A DNA stretch of 64,000 nt from assembly GCF_003574135.1 (NCBI RefSeq), contig NZ_AP018341.1, forward strand, positions 1,612,001 through 1,676,000. The letters are read 5' to 3'. Below, piece by piece: positions 1 to 9,866 of this stretch. A model generated the notes under the pieces. The model was not told where the DNA came from and ran no database searches. It worked only from the letters and a program-made list of their open reading frames with translations. The DNA comes from a cyanobacterium endosymbiont of Rhopalodia gibberula. GTDB taxonomy: Bacteria > Cyanobacteriota > Cyanobacteriia > Cyanobacteriales > Microcystaceae. Both the position numbers and the translations under genes were made by a program. Position 1 is the first letter of the stretch; every line of letters starts with the position of its first letter.

Positions 1-3000
1 GTTCCTTTTTCAATAGCAACAGTGAGGGGGTTCTCAACTTGAGGTTGGGACTCAAATAAGGGTAATACTCCGGCAATGATCAGGTTACTTTGGGCAAAGG
101 TTCCTTGCAGTTGGGAAATTTTTATGGCTTGATCATCGAGGTTAATTTCTCCGCTAATAGTTAAAGGTTCAGGCAAAGCGGCACTTTGGAAAATAGCTTC
201 ACTTAGGAGTATTTTTCCTTGGGCGTTTAAATCATTAACTGTCATTCCATTAAAAAGATTAATGCGTCCTTGAACTTGGGCGTTAACTTGTCCCTCTCCG
301 CCAATTAAGATTACTTGTTCTCCAGTCAAAACGCTTACTAACTCTAGTGCGTCTGTGCCTAGTTTTGCCTCAATGTTGAATACATCATTATTGGGGGTAA
401 TGGGAAAAGGAATATTAACTGCTAAGTACACAAAGGATGTATCGGTAGTAGCGAGTCGAAACCGACTATCTTGATAGCTAAATCGCCCTTGTAGGTTTTT
501 TCCAAGTGATCGCCCTTGAAATGCTCCTGTTAAAAAGGCAAACTGTCCTTGTATTTCTGGTTGAGTAGGGGTTCCGCCTAGAGTTCCTGACACATTAACA
601 AACCCATCAATATCGACGGGAAGTTTCACAAAATTACCTACGGTATCAACAGATAAGCGTTGCACTCTCCACTCAGAATCGATGTTTTGTGAAGAAAAAT
701 TTCCTTTTAAAGCTAATAATGTTTCTTTTAGTCGTATTTGAGCGTATTTAACTTCAATTATTCCATTTTTTGACTTAGCCTGGACTTTTACAGAGTTAAT
801 GGGAATAAATTGTTCATCTAATATCACCAATCCCAAGGGTGGCACAATGTCGGGGAATGGTTGTTGAGGATGCCATTCCCACTTATTTCCCATGAATTTT
901 AGGTTAAAAGTGGGGTCCAATAAAGTTCCTCCTAGGGCAACATTGGCATCGAAGTGACCGCGAATATCCAATTCGGTAGGAATTCCTCCTGCTTTACGAA
1001 GAGCAGCTAATTGGCGTATTTTTTGATCGATAACCCCTAATAAGTTTACTTGTCCGGCAATGGTTGCTTGAGCATCTCCGACAGATTGTGGAGGGATGGC
1101 CTCGGCAGTAGTATAGTCTGGGGGTTGTAATTTAATTACGTCTAAGACCTGTTCAAGGTTGGTGACGTTTAAGGCCGTCAACAGATCTTCTACGCGACCA
1201 TCATTAACCGTTAATTTTCCTTTTAAAGCTAATGATTGAAGATTAAGTGACCCTTGCACACTGTAATCACTCTTTCCTAATTTCAGGCTTGCATTGTGTA
1301 AAAAAGCCACATTATTTTTATAATGGACATTTGCGGTGAGTTGTCGCCCTTCAATAAATCCTAACTTTGGTTTGTGAATAGTGAGGGTTCCCCGTCCTTC
1401 AAGAGTAGAAGTATTGATCTCTAATTGGCTGCTAACCGAACCTGAAAGATAACTAGGGACGCCATATTGTTGACCTAGAGAAATTCTAGCCAATTTTAGA
1501 GGTAATACTTCAATTTTGGTAGTAAGGCGATCACCTTCTAGCATTCCTTGGACAAGGATAGGGGATTGTTCTCCGGCAGTTTGACGTAATTCAAAAGAGG
1601 CGGGAACATAAGGAGCAAAACATTTTTTTTGAGTGCAAGGGGTTAAGACTGCAGTAATTTTATCTTCTTTTCCTTCTAAATTTAGAGCTATTTTTTCTCT
1701 AAAAGTTGCCTTAATAGTTCCTGTTAAATTTTTTTCAAAAACCTGATCATTAAAGACAAAATTAGTAAATTTTAAATTCCCTAATAATTGGAGATTACCT
1801 GGGTATAAAGGAGAGGTTAAAAGGTTTTTCCCTAAAAATTTTCCAGTAAATTCTCCCTGACCTTCTACGTTAAGTTCTCCGAGAAGGAATTTTTTATCTA
1901 GGGGAATATTAGAAAATAATTGAGTTAAGGGTAATTGATCGAAATTAGAACTTGCATTAACCGATAGGTTAATATTGACAATATCAGGGTTGCTCCAAAG
2001 ATTAGACAATTGCAAATTTCCTCGGGCATTTAAAATTTGTCCATCGGCTTGAACGGCAATATTATTAACTTGAACAGGAATAAGGCTCTTTCTTTCCAGT
2101 AAATCTTCTATACTGCCAGAAAATTTAATTTCTGCGTTAAAGTTAAAAATTTTAGTTAAGGATGCTTGGGGAATATTTTTCTCTAAAATCAGAGCAGGAT
2201 TGAGATTAGATGCATTGATGTTTGTTGTCCACCGATTATTATGTAATCGAGTAATGGTATTTATGTTACCTTGGGCGGCAGAAAGCTGTAAATTAGCTAT
2301 TAGTTCGAGACTACTTGCATCAGGTTTAGGAGAAAATAAAGGTGTTAATTGACTAGAAAATTTAATTTTTCCACCTATAACTTTTGCAGCAACAGGTAAG
2401 GTAGTAACAAGTTTATTAAGGTATAATTCACCAAAGCTAACTAACCCATTTACTTGACCATTTCTTAGCTTTCCTGTAAGTTTAACTAAACTATCCTCTA
2501 CGATAAATTGTGCCTCAACATTAGCTTTTAAACTATTTAAAATCGAGTTTTTTTCTAAAGATAAAAGAATAGAATTTAGATTTCCTGTTAAGGTCAAATT
2601 ACTCTTAATTAACTTAACATTAACGAATAAATTAGGAATGATTTTGTCAAGGGAAATTTGACAGGTACTTACCACTGTTTGTAAGATTCCATCGCTTAAA
2701 TCTATAGTTGCATTAACAGGACTGCCATCAATGGTTAATTGGGAATTTCCCTTTGCTTGGAAATGGTTAATATTTAAAGTTAAATTTTCTAAGAGTTTGT
2801 TCAATGAACCTGATAGATTAAAGTGACTTTCTGTTACTTTTATAGGAACTACCAAATTAGAAATATAGGGATTAAGATAAATTTCTGATATACTAACAGT
2901 GGAGTTTATATTGTTATTAGTAAGACGACTACTCATGACGATTATACCACCATCAACATTGACAGTTAAATTTACCTGACCATTAATTTTAACTAAATAA

Positions 3001-4817
3001 AAATTGTCTATTTTGCCAGATAATTTTATATTACTCTTAGTAAGAGTAACTGACTGACGATAAACTTGATTAGGACAAGTAGTAACAGAACAAGTAATCA
3101 TTAAAAATGGGCTGATAGAAAAGGTATCAGCTTTCAAAGCTATCTTCCACTTTTTATCTTTTAAACTCCCTAAACCATGAATGGTAACATGTCCTTTTGT
3201 CGACTTTAAAATTGTTTCTTGAAGTGAAATTTCTAGTCCTGATAATAAAATTTTTCCTTTCCCTGAAATCTGTTCTTTTGAATTATTAATTAGATTCGGA
3301 GAATGCCATTCTATTTGACCCAATGGGTTTCCTAAAGTTCCGATAATTGTACCTTTAGCGGTAATCTTTCCTAAACTAATATTTTGTTTATTTTTATAAT
3401 AGGGAGTTACTAATTCTTCAGTGGGAACTTGAATATCAAAAGCAAAGAAAAAAGGGATTTTTTTCCAATCAATCTTTTTTTGTTTTTTTGTTTCTTTTAG
3501 AACTCCTGGCTCTATTTTTGCTCTAGCCATAATCTTTCCCCCAGCAGCAGGAATAATTCTGACTTTTTCGAGGATAAATTGATCTAAATCAGCTTTAAAA
3601 TTGCTTGTAAATGTCTTAATAATAACCTGATCGATTAGCAAAAGTTTTGTGTTGCTAATTGTTCCAGTCAAAATAGGATCCCTAATTTTTCCATTAAGTT
3701 GAATTTTTCCGTTAATTTCCCCCTTTAGTTGAAGAGGTAACTTCAGAGGAACAATAGCAAGTAAATCTTTTAGAGAAACTGGATTAATATCAACATTAAC
3801 ATTATAACCTTGGTCCCAATTAATTTTCCCAGTAATTTTAGCAATCAATTTTCCTAGACTAATTTCTGTCTTTTGTAAGAGAACAGTTTTTCCTTGAAAA
3901 TCTAAACCAAAGTTAACTTTAAGGGGAGTTTTTAAGGGTTTAATATTTGCTTCAAAAGTAGAGATATTAAATTCTCCTAATCCTGTAAATTTTTTTATTT
4001 CTTCTAAAGAAGGAATAGAAAAATTTAAATTACTATTTAATTGTCCACTTTTGAGGGTAATAGGTAAATTAGGAATCAAAGAAACTAACTCAGCTAATCC
4101 TAGTTTATAAACCTGTAATTGTGCTTGAGTTTTCCAACTCTTAATATTAGTTTCTCCTTCTATATCAATCTCACTGTTGAGAACATTAACCTCGAAAATA
4201 TAACTAAGTTGTTGATTGTCATTGGACTGATAGTTATAATTTACTTGTCCGTTTGCTTCCAGAGATAGAGGTTCTTTAAATCCGTAGGGATGGACCTTAA
4301 TATCTGTATCTTCAAGACGAATCCTAGCATCAACATTAATTGGAAGATTAAGTTCTCCTGTTTCTTTAATTATGGGTAATCTAATCCATTCTCCTGTTTT
4401 ATTCTGTTCGATAAAAAGATTAGATTTTTTGAAAGTAATATCAATAATTAAAGGTCTACCAATAAAGATTGGCAGAGGATTAAAACTGATGGCAACTTTT
4501 TCAGATTCAGCATAATCAGTATCCGTCTTAGTTGTAAGAATATAAGAATGTCCAACATTAATACTATTAATAGAAAAGCTTTCTACTTCACCTACTTTAA
4601 CATCTCTCTCAAGAAGTTTACTGAATTCCTTAGAAAGTAGAGGTGATAATTTTTTATAGACAAAATAATTAATTCCACTATAGGTTCTTATCCCCAACAT
4701 TAACAACACTCCACCTATTACAAGGGTAGAAGGCCGCCTAGCAAAATTAGCTAATTTAGTTAAAAAATTATTTTTTTTAGACGGTTCTAGTGGTGAATTT
4801 GGAGGATTAGTTGTCAT
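1..4817 (-). CDS. tamB: TamB/TIC236-like translocation and assembly module protein, C-terminus beyond window
   Basis: This is a very large open frame starting at ATG 4817-4815 and running off the left edge, with 1605 codons visible. The N-terminus has a basic stretch (KLANFARRPS) followed by one hydrophobic segment (about residues 25-42), as expected of an inner-membrane anchored TamB protein. The rest is a long, low-cysteine, beta-rich chain of repeated short strands, typical of the AsmA/TamB superfamily (plastid TIC236 in plants). Known family role: it spans the periplasm and helps insert outer-membrane proteins or move lipids. The frame was read directly near both ends and the middle and was open at each point checked. 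The C-terminal DUF490 domain should lie outside the window. It faces away from the next intact gene. The family call rests on architecture and composition, so it is good but not certain. Confidence 0.8.
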   Translation of the reverse strand, partial: MTTNPPNSPLEPSKKNNFLTKLANFARRPSTLVIGGVLLMLGIRTYSGINYFVYKKLSPLLSKEFSKLLERDVKVGEVESFSINSINVGHSYILTTKTDTDYAESEKVAISFNPLPIFIGRPLIIDITFKKSNLFIEQNKTGEWIRLPIIKETGELNLPINVDARIRLEDTDIKVHPYGFKEPLSLEANGQVNYNYQSNDNQQLSYIFEVNVLNSEIDIEGETNIKSWKTQAQLQVYKLGLAELVSLIPNLPITLKSGQLNSNLNFSIPSLEEIKKFTGLGEFNISTFEANIKPLKTPLKVNFGLDFQGKTVLLQKTEISLGKLIAKITGKINWDQGYNVNVDINPVSLKDLLAIVPLKLPLQLKGEINGKIQLNGKIRDPILTGTISNTKLLLIDQVIIKTFTSNFKADLDQFILEKVRIIPAAGGKIMARAKIEPGVLKETKKQKKIDWKKIPFFFAFDIQVPTEELVTPYYKNKQNISLGKITAKGTIIGTLGNPLGQIEWHSPNLINNSKEQISGKGKILLSGLEISLQETILKSTKGHVTIHGLGSLKDKKWKIALKADTFSISPFLMITCSVTTCPNQVYRQSVTLTKSNIKLSGKIDNFYLVKINGQVNLTVNVDGGIIVMSSRLTNNNINSTVSISEIYLNPYISNLVVPIKVTESHFNLSGSLNKLLENLTLNINHFQAKGNSQLTIDGSPVNATIDLSDGILQTVVSTCQISLDKIIPNLFVNVKLIKSNLTLTGNLNSILLSLEKNSILNSLKANVEAQFIVEDSLVKLTGKLRNGQVNGLVSFGELYLNKLVTTLPVAAKVIGGKIKFSSQLTPLFSPKPDASSLELIANLQLSAAQGNINTITRLHNNRWTTNINASNLNPALILEKNIPQASLTKIFNFNAEIKFSGSIEDLLERKSLIPVQVNNIAVQADGQILNARGNLQLSNLWSNPDIVNINLSVNASSNFDQLPLTQLFSNIPLDKKFLLGELNVEGQGEFTGKFLGKNLLTSPLYPGNLQLLGNLKFTNFVFNDQVFEKNLTGTIKATFREKIALNLEGKEDKITAVLTPCTQKKCFAPYVPASFELRQTAGEQSPILVQGMLEGDRLTTKIEVLPLKLARISLGQQYGVPSYLSGSVSSQLEINTSTLEGRGTLTIHKPKLGFIEGRQLTANVHYKNNVAFLHNASLKLGKSDYSVQGSLNLQSLALKGKLTVNDGRVEDLLTALNVTNLEQVLDVIKLQPPDYTTAEAIPPQSVGDAQATIAGQVNLLGVIDQKIRQLAALRKAGGIPTELDIRGHFDANVALGGTLLDPTFNLKFMGNKWEWHPQQPFPDIVPPLGLVILDEQFIPINSVKVQAKSKNGIIEVKYAQIRLKETLLALKGNFSSQNIDSEWRVQRLSVDTVGNFVKLPVDIDGFVNVSGTLGGTPTQPEIQGQFAFLTGAFQGRSLGKNLQGRFSYQDSRFRLATTDTSFVYLAVNIPFPITPNNDVFNIEAKLGTDALELVSVLTGEQVILIGGEGQVNAQVQGRINLFNGMTVNDLNAQGKILLSEAIFQSAALPEPLTISGEINLDDQAIKISQLQGTFAQSNLIIAGVLPLFESQPQVENPLTVAIEKG

Positions 4818-5032
4818 TTTTGCTTAAGCAGAATTCAGCAGGATTTACTGATCAAGTTAACATACCTGGCTAGTTACATTAGCATCTATTTCTCATAAGC
4901 GACGGAAAATTTTTAAGTGGATCTTTGCGACTTGCCTAAATCACACTCTTATTATTTAAGTAAATCAACTTCGGCTAAACATTTCTTCTATCTCTTTTGT
5001 CTATAAACCTAAGCTGTATTAGGGAAGAGACA

Positions 5033-5585
5033 ATGGGGAGAAAATTAGCTTTAGTAAGCTTAATTTTAATGTTTGCTACAATCAGCCAATCTTCCAGTTT
5101 GGCTAGTGGGATTTTGAAAAAAATTAGACAAAATGGAGTGATTATCGCTGGAAATCGTAAAGACGCTATTTTTTTTTGTTACGTTAATGACTAGGGAAAA
5201 TGGGTGGGATATTCTTTGGATATTCTCAAAGTAATTCGTAGAGATATTCAAAAAAAAAATAGGTAAACCCATTAAACTTAATTTGGTAGAAGTAACTGCT
5301 AAGAATTGCTTCTCTTTTATTAAAAAAAGAAAGATTGATATTGAATATTCTTCAACAAGAGTAACTTGAAAACGAACTCAAACAGTAGATTTTACGGTGA
5401 GTTATTTTGCCAGTGGTACCAAAATTTTAGTTAAAAAAGGGAGCGGACTAGAAACAATTGACCCCCTCGCTGTCCGTCAAGTAGGAGTAATTCCTAAAAT
5501 TACCAATGCACGGGTGATTGAACAACAACAACCTGCTGCTAAAATATATAAAATTAATTATAAGATGAGTATAGCAAGTATTTAA
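5033..5585 (+). pseudogene. Amino-acid ABC transporter substrate-binding protein, pseudogene
   Basis: An ATG at 5033 preceded by a purine-rich GGGAAGAGA begins a signal-peptide-like N-terminus (MGRKLALVSLILMFATISQS) and then the mature start of a polar amino-acid binding protein (ILKKIRQNGVIIAGNRKDAI). The frame is broken by TAG at 5192-5194, by a frameshift at a run of ten A (5250-5259) and by TGA at 5367-5369. After these breaks the protein resumes with VDFTVSYFASGTKILVKKGS, a hallmark of the family (SBP_bac_3). It ends at TAA 5583-5585, well short of the usual 260-350 residues, so the C-terminal lobe is gone. In life it would capture amino acids in the periplasm. No permease or ATPase partner is seen nearby. 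Loss fits reduced import needs or supply by a host. Confidence 0.85.
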
Positions 5586-6906
5586 TGAGCTGGGTAAGTT
5601 ACTCGATTTAGTTTATTACAACCTTTGAGGTCAAAGTGAATATATATAGTATTTAGTAATCACCCGTAAAAACGATTATAAATAGCCGAGTAAAACAAAA
5701 AAACTTAATTAATTAAGTGAGTCATTTCTGATTCATGACAGAAAAATTAATGTAATTTTACAGACAAATAAACTGTCCTGGTGTTTTTAGTAAAATTTTA
5801 TTTTTTGTAAAAGATTTTTTGTTTATTATCCAACTTAGTTAATTTATAAAAAATATTTATTAAAAGTTTATATAAAGATAAAAATAAAAAGTTATATTTA
5901 CTGAATTTTTTTATAAAAAATTACTTAATTTATAAAAAAAATAGATTACAGAATTGTTAACTCTTATTTGACTGTTTATAGTAAAAACGCTTCATATCTA
6001 TTTATATATATTTTTGCTACTTTAAAAGTAAGTCCTGAACCAATAATAATATCAATATTTAAATTTCTATAAAATATAGATAATAAGGCTCAGATTTTAC
6101 AATTTTTATAATTATTTTATTTTCTTTTAGAAAATTATTTTTAATAAGAGTTAAAAGTGTATTTTGTGGTTTTGTTAAGTCTTATTTTTAAAATTGATTT
6201 TTTTCTCTTTTATTTATTGCTAAGTTTGTTTTGATAACAGTAATTGAAATACTGTAATAATATGCTCAAAGAGTTTCTTAATTCATAGGAAGTTTTTAAA
6301 AAGAATTGTGATCACATTTTACTAATTTCTTTTTATTGCTATATCGAAGTTGACTTGTGACCAGAAAACTTCTTCCAGAAGCAAAACAACAATATTATGT
6401 TTAAATATAAAAGTACATAGATTTAAAAAATGTAAATTTGGTAAAAGTTTTAAAAAACACAATGAGAAAAATAATTTACCATTTATAGATGGAATATTCA
6501 AGAAATAGAAAGAGTATGATCTTATACGATAGGTGGAATAAATAAGGACTTAAAAATAAGAAAATATAAATTTTATTAAAAAGCTCTTAGAAAAAGATGA
6601 GAGATTATAACAATTTCTAAAATTATTCTAGATAATTATATACTTTATATAAGTAGTTCAGTTAAAGCTGAATTAAAGTGGTAATAATAAAAAGGATTAT
6701 ACTTATTTTTTATACCAACTTATATTCCATGATTAAAATACCATACTAGGGACGATGTTTAAAAATGAATACAATTTAGCTTAGGTAGCTAAACAAAGTC
6801 TTACTTTAAGAAGTCAATATAAACAATTTTAGTTAAAACGACATGAATTTAACTCTGATTAGATTAGTCAATAATTATTAATTTATCATAAATATTTTTT
6901 GGTTTA
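5586..6906. other. AT-rich stretch without recognisable gene
   Basis: About 1.3 kb of very AT-rich sequence with frequent stops in all frames. I see no convincing protein remnant, RNA gene or repeat. It lies between the binding-protein pseudogene and the 3' end of the cupin gene and probably represents fully eroded DNA. Confidence 0.6.
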
Positions 6907-7542
6907 TTAAAATTTATGTGCTTGATGGGTAATTGGATCAAAATTAAAACGATTGGAGATAGTTTCGCCATAAAGATTTAAAGTAAAAGTAGGTTCGTCT
7001 CCTATTGCTTCTACTTGATGAATTGCATTGCTAGTGAAACTAATAATGTCTCCTGGACGAAGTATTTTTTCCTCAACTTTTTGAAGTTTATTGGAAACTT
7101 CTGAAGTTGGCAATCGTTTCCAAAAACTATTTTTTTGCTGTCCTCTCAAAGTAGCTACTACCCCCCAAGTCCCATGATTATGGATGGAGGTGGTAGTTCC
7201 TGGCAACATAATTTCGGTTTGAAGCGTTAAAGAAAATCCAGGTTCATCATAGAGTAATGATAACGCAGTACCTGTTTTAGGGCAGGGGTCAGGAATGATA
7301 GTTTTCACCCAGTAAACATTAAGAATCAACTTTCTTACCACTCGACGGATGGACTTAAGTAAATTCTTTTCCTTTTGGTTTGTCATTTCTCCTTGATTGA
7401 GAATATCTTCAAGTTCTTCCAAAAACCGATACAATCGATAGGGGTTAGTTTTGGATAACAAATCCCACTCCCTAGGAGAATCGAACCCTAAACAATTACC
7501 ATTTTCTGTGACTAACCAATCTTGTTTGGCCATTTGTTCCAT
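6907..7542 (-). CDS. Cupin protein of the cysteine dioxygenase-like family
   Basis: A 211-residue soluble protein. Residues about 112-130 carry the first cupin motif, with PGTTTSIHNHGTWG giving two histidines as metal ligands. The second motif, RPGDIISFTSNAIHQVEAIG, lies about 50 residues later and gives the third histidine. This is the layout of cysteine dioxygenase type I-like cupins in cyanobacteria, which bind iron and oxidise small thiols. The substrate here cannot be read from the sequence. The N-terminal 70 residues are helical and charged. A second ATG three codons inside (7533) is an equally possible start, and neither has a clear ribosome binding site. The frame is intact between two decayed stretches, so selection seems to keep it. 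Confidence 0.75.
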   Translation of the reverse strand: MEQMAKQDWLVTENGNCLGFDSPREWDLLSKTNPYRLYRFLEELEDILNQGEMTNQKEKNLLKSIRRVVRKLILNVYWVKTIIPDPCPKTGTALSLLYDEPGFSLTLQTEIMLPGTTTSIHNHGTWGVVATLRGQQKNSFWKRLPTSEVSNKLQKVEEKILRPGDIISFTSNAIHQVEAIGDEPTFTLNLYGETISNRFNFDPITHQAHKF

Positions 7543-7734
7543 TTATTTAAGTAACTTCTAGAGAATCATCTTCTCTTTCAACAAGTGTCAACTTATGAGT
7601 GCATTTAACTTTCTATCAAACCATTGAGATCTAATAAAACCCCATCTCTCGTTAATCACTTAGTAGCATTCAGTAGAACTCCTCCTTTAATTTAGTATAG
7701 AGTTGTTTTTGTCATCAATAGTATTTGCTGTGGT

Positions 7735-8165
7735 TGTTATCGCTTTTCTAACTCCTGCAAGCACTCGTTGATAACTGTTTGATTCAAAACATGATTTAGT
7801 AAAACAAACACCTTCTTCTAATTTAGCAGCTACTTGATAGTAATGATTAACCTATCATCAAGTTTGTAAAGTTACGAAAATTTCTGCTAATTGTGAAGAC
7901 TACATGCTGGGCAAGAATTCCAAACCGTTCATAAGTGGTATTGGAATGTCATGGAATACCAAATCGCAAGGTAGATCTGAAGCTATTTTTTTACAATCTT
8001 CTTAATCATTTGCTGATCATTAGGTTGAAAGATAAAGAGATTGACGGAGAATGAGTTGTCGATTGTGACAGTTCTGAATCAAATCAACTTACCAATTCAT
8101 CAAGTTTGCTGTCAGATTTTGATAACTCGAAGTTAATGGCTAAGTCATCTAGCAATTCAGTAAAG
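7735..8165 (-). pseudogene. Response-regulator receiver domain remnant (possibly of a CheA-like or hybrid kinase)
   Basis: Reading the minus strand from about 7982 gives ASDLPCDLVFHDIPIPLMNG, which matches the phospho-acceptor aspartate region of CheY-like receivers (normally D-x-x-M-P-x-M-N-G). Further on in the same frame is CFTKSCFES, matching the conserved T/S-K-P motif near the end of a receiver. Between them are TAG and a cluster of three stops. Upstream (8160-8000) lie more broken coding-like pieces such as LLDDLAINFELSKSDSKLDE, whose identity is unclear. The gene would have been a two-component signalling protein, and the remnant cannot be functional. The receiver assignment rests on two motifs with correct order and spacing. 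The extent upstream is approximate. Confidence 0.5.
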
Positions 8166-8406
8166 TTTTTATCAAAGGAATTATCGGTTAAGTTTCCTTA
8201 ATTGTGATAGTGTTGATTATGTCTTTATTCTATAGTTTTTTTCCTTGGTTATAGTAAATTAGCTTCTTGCAGTTAGAGTATTTACCTTGAGTTACAACAA
8301 TACTTATCTGTTGCTCAAGTTTTAGACGCCTGAAGTCTTACTTTTCTAAGTTTAGTTTGATAGAGTGACACGGACGGTAAATAAATAAGATTTTCTAGCA
8401 GTTTAC

Positions 8407-9366
8407 TTAGGAATGTACAGAAAGGATTTCTAATAACAAACATTCCCAAACTAATTGAGATTGTACATAACTCAAAAGATAGAGACGAGATTTTTCTAAA
8501 ATTTCTAATAATTTTCTATTTTTGAATCTTGTCCAATAATAATATTGCAGATATTTAACTAACCATAGTTGAGTTTGAATATCTAATTTTTCAACAATAA
8601 TTTTTGACAATTCTAATACTTCTATTTGATTAGAAGGTATTTTTTTGATTCTTTGATATAAGTCTTTTGGGATATTCTGTAATTGCTTACTAGCGATAAT
8701 TGCTTCTCCTGGACTTCCTTGAGCGAAAGATATTATCTCTAAATCTTGAACAATTTCTTTATTTCCTTGCTCGTTTAAAACCTTGATTAAATCTTCATAA
8801 GATAGACTATAAAAAGGAATTTTCTGACAACGAGATACTAAAGTTGGGATAAGCTCATCTGTACGAAGAGCTAACAGGATTAAAGTAGCTTTTCCTGGTT
8901 CTTCTAAAGTTTTTAATAATCCATTAGCAGCTGCTTCTGTCATAGTTTGAGCATCTTCAATAATGACTAGAGCTCGAGAGGCTTCTAAGGGGAGACGGTA
9001 AAGAAACCTGGTAACTTCTCTAATTTGCTCAATTCGAATTTGTGGAGGAACTTTGCGGGTTATTCCTAAATTTTTAGCTTCTTGAAGTGTAATTAATCGA
9101 CCTTGATATTGATAAGTTGGTTCTACCCACAATAAATCGGGATGATTTCTTTCTCTGATGCGTTTTTGAACTAATAATTGTTGTTTAGGAGGAATATTGA
9201 GGCAGAGCAAAGCTTCGCTGAAACATTTAGCCCCTAAACTACGTCCAACACCAACGGGACCGGTAAACAGGTATGCTGGAGCAATCCGGTTTTTAGCGAT
9301 TACTTGTTCTAACAATTCAACGGCTTGAGGCTGTCCAATTAGTTGCTGAAAAGGATTGATACTCAT
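8407..9366 (-). CDS. holB: DNA polymerase III delta-prime subunit
   Basis: A clamp-loader subunit of the AAA+ family, acting with gamma/tau and delta to load the beta clamp (dnaN is also in this window). Visible features are a P-loop-like GPVGVGRS near residue 38, with arginine in place of the usual lysine as is common in non-ATPase delta-prime subunits. There is also an acidic motif IIEDAQTM, the run EAAANGLLKTLEEP, and the SRC motif (VSRCQKIPF) whose arginine serves neighbouring subunits. An upstream in-frame ATG (9381) would add MPVIL. I prefer ATG 9366 because MSINPFQQLIGQ matches the usual N-terminus. Length is about 319 residues, normal for cyanobacteria. It is divergent from the small gene at 9423 with only 56 bp between them. 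Confidence 0.88.
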   Translation of the reverse strand: MSINPFQQLIGQPQAVELLEQVIAKNRIAPAYLFTGPVGVGRSLGAKCFSEALLCLNIPPKQQLLVQKRIRERNHPDLLWVEPTYQYQGRLITLQEAKNLGITRKVPPQIRIEQIREVTRFLYRLPLEASRALVIIEDAQTMTEAAANGLLKTLEEPGKATLILLALRTDELIPTLVSRCQKIPFYSLSYEDLIKVLNEQGNKEIVQDLEIISFAQGSPGEAIIASKQLQNIPKDLYQRIKKIPSNQIEVLELSKIIVEKLDIQTQLWLVKYLQYYYWTRFKNRKLLEILEKSRLYLLSYVQSQLVWECLLLEILSVHS

Positions 9367-9422
9367 TAAGATGACAGGCAACAGTTTGAATTAATTTATC
9401 TTGAATTAGGAATTTTAGATTT

Positions 9423-9770
9423 ATGGCTCGATATACTTCTTCTTATCTAGTTAATTTACCTTTGGACCAACTCCCTCAAGCAATCGACAGAGTTTTGCAA
9501 TCGTGTGGACTCGAATTGGTTTACCATGCAACAGATTATATGATGGCACGAGAAATTCCAGGTCAGGTAGTTTTCTCCAAATTAGTGACGGTGGAAATTC
9601 TTATTGATAGCACTAAAGCAAAGAGTGATGAGGTTCCTATTACTTGGGTTATCAAAAATGATGAATTACCCTTACAAGTTACTAATCATTGTAAACAACG
9701 ATTTGAACAGATTCAGGAAATAATTAGCCAACATCAACAATGGCATTTAGTTGCCTCTGCTACAAGTTAA
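9423..9770 (+). CDS. Conserved cyanobacterial hypothetical protein, 115 aa
   Basis: A short intact soluble protein starting MARYTSSYLVNLPLDQLPQA and ending in a polar, glutamine-rich helix. It has no signal peptide, membrane segment or known catalytic motif. The pattern of alternating strands followed by a C-terminal helix suggests a small alpha/beta fold. I believe homologues exist across cyanobacteria but cannot assign a role. It is transcribed divergently from holB, and the 56-bp spacer must hold both promoters. The intact frame in a decaying genome argues that it is functional. Confidence 0.65.
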   Translation: MARYTSSYLVNLPLDQLPQAIDRVLQSCGLELVYHATDYMMAREIPGQVVFSKLVTVEILIDSTKAKSDEVPITWVIKNDELPLQVTNHCKQRFEQIQEIISQHQQWHLVASATS

Positions 9771-9866
9771 TTATTATCAAGTACATCAAAAGCGATTAAA
9801 AATTTGGATGGGAAACTTCATCTCTCTGGGAGGGACTAAAGCAATTTTTTTCCGTAATCCAAGTCA

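Noticed and set aside
4818-5032. Possible small gene between tamB and the binding-protein relic
   Set aside because: No start with ribosome binding site and no protein-like reading was seen. It is likely the two divergent leaders.
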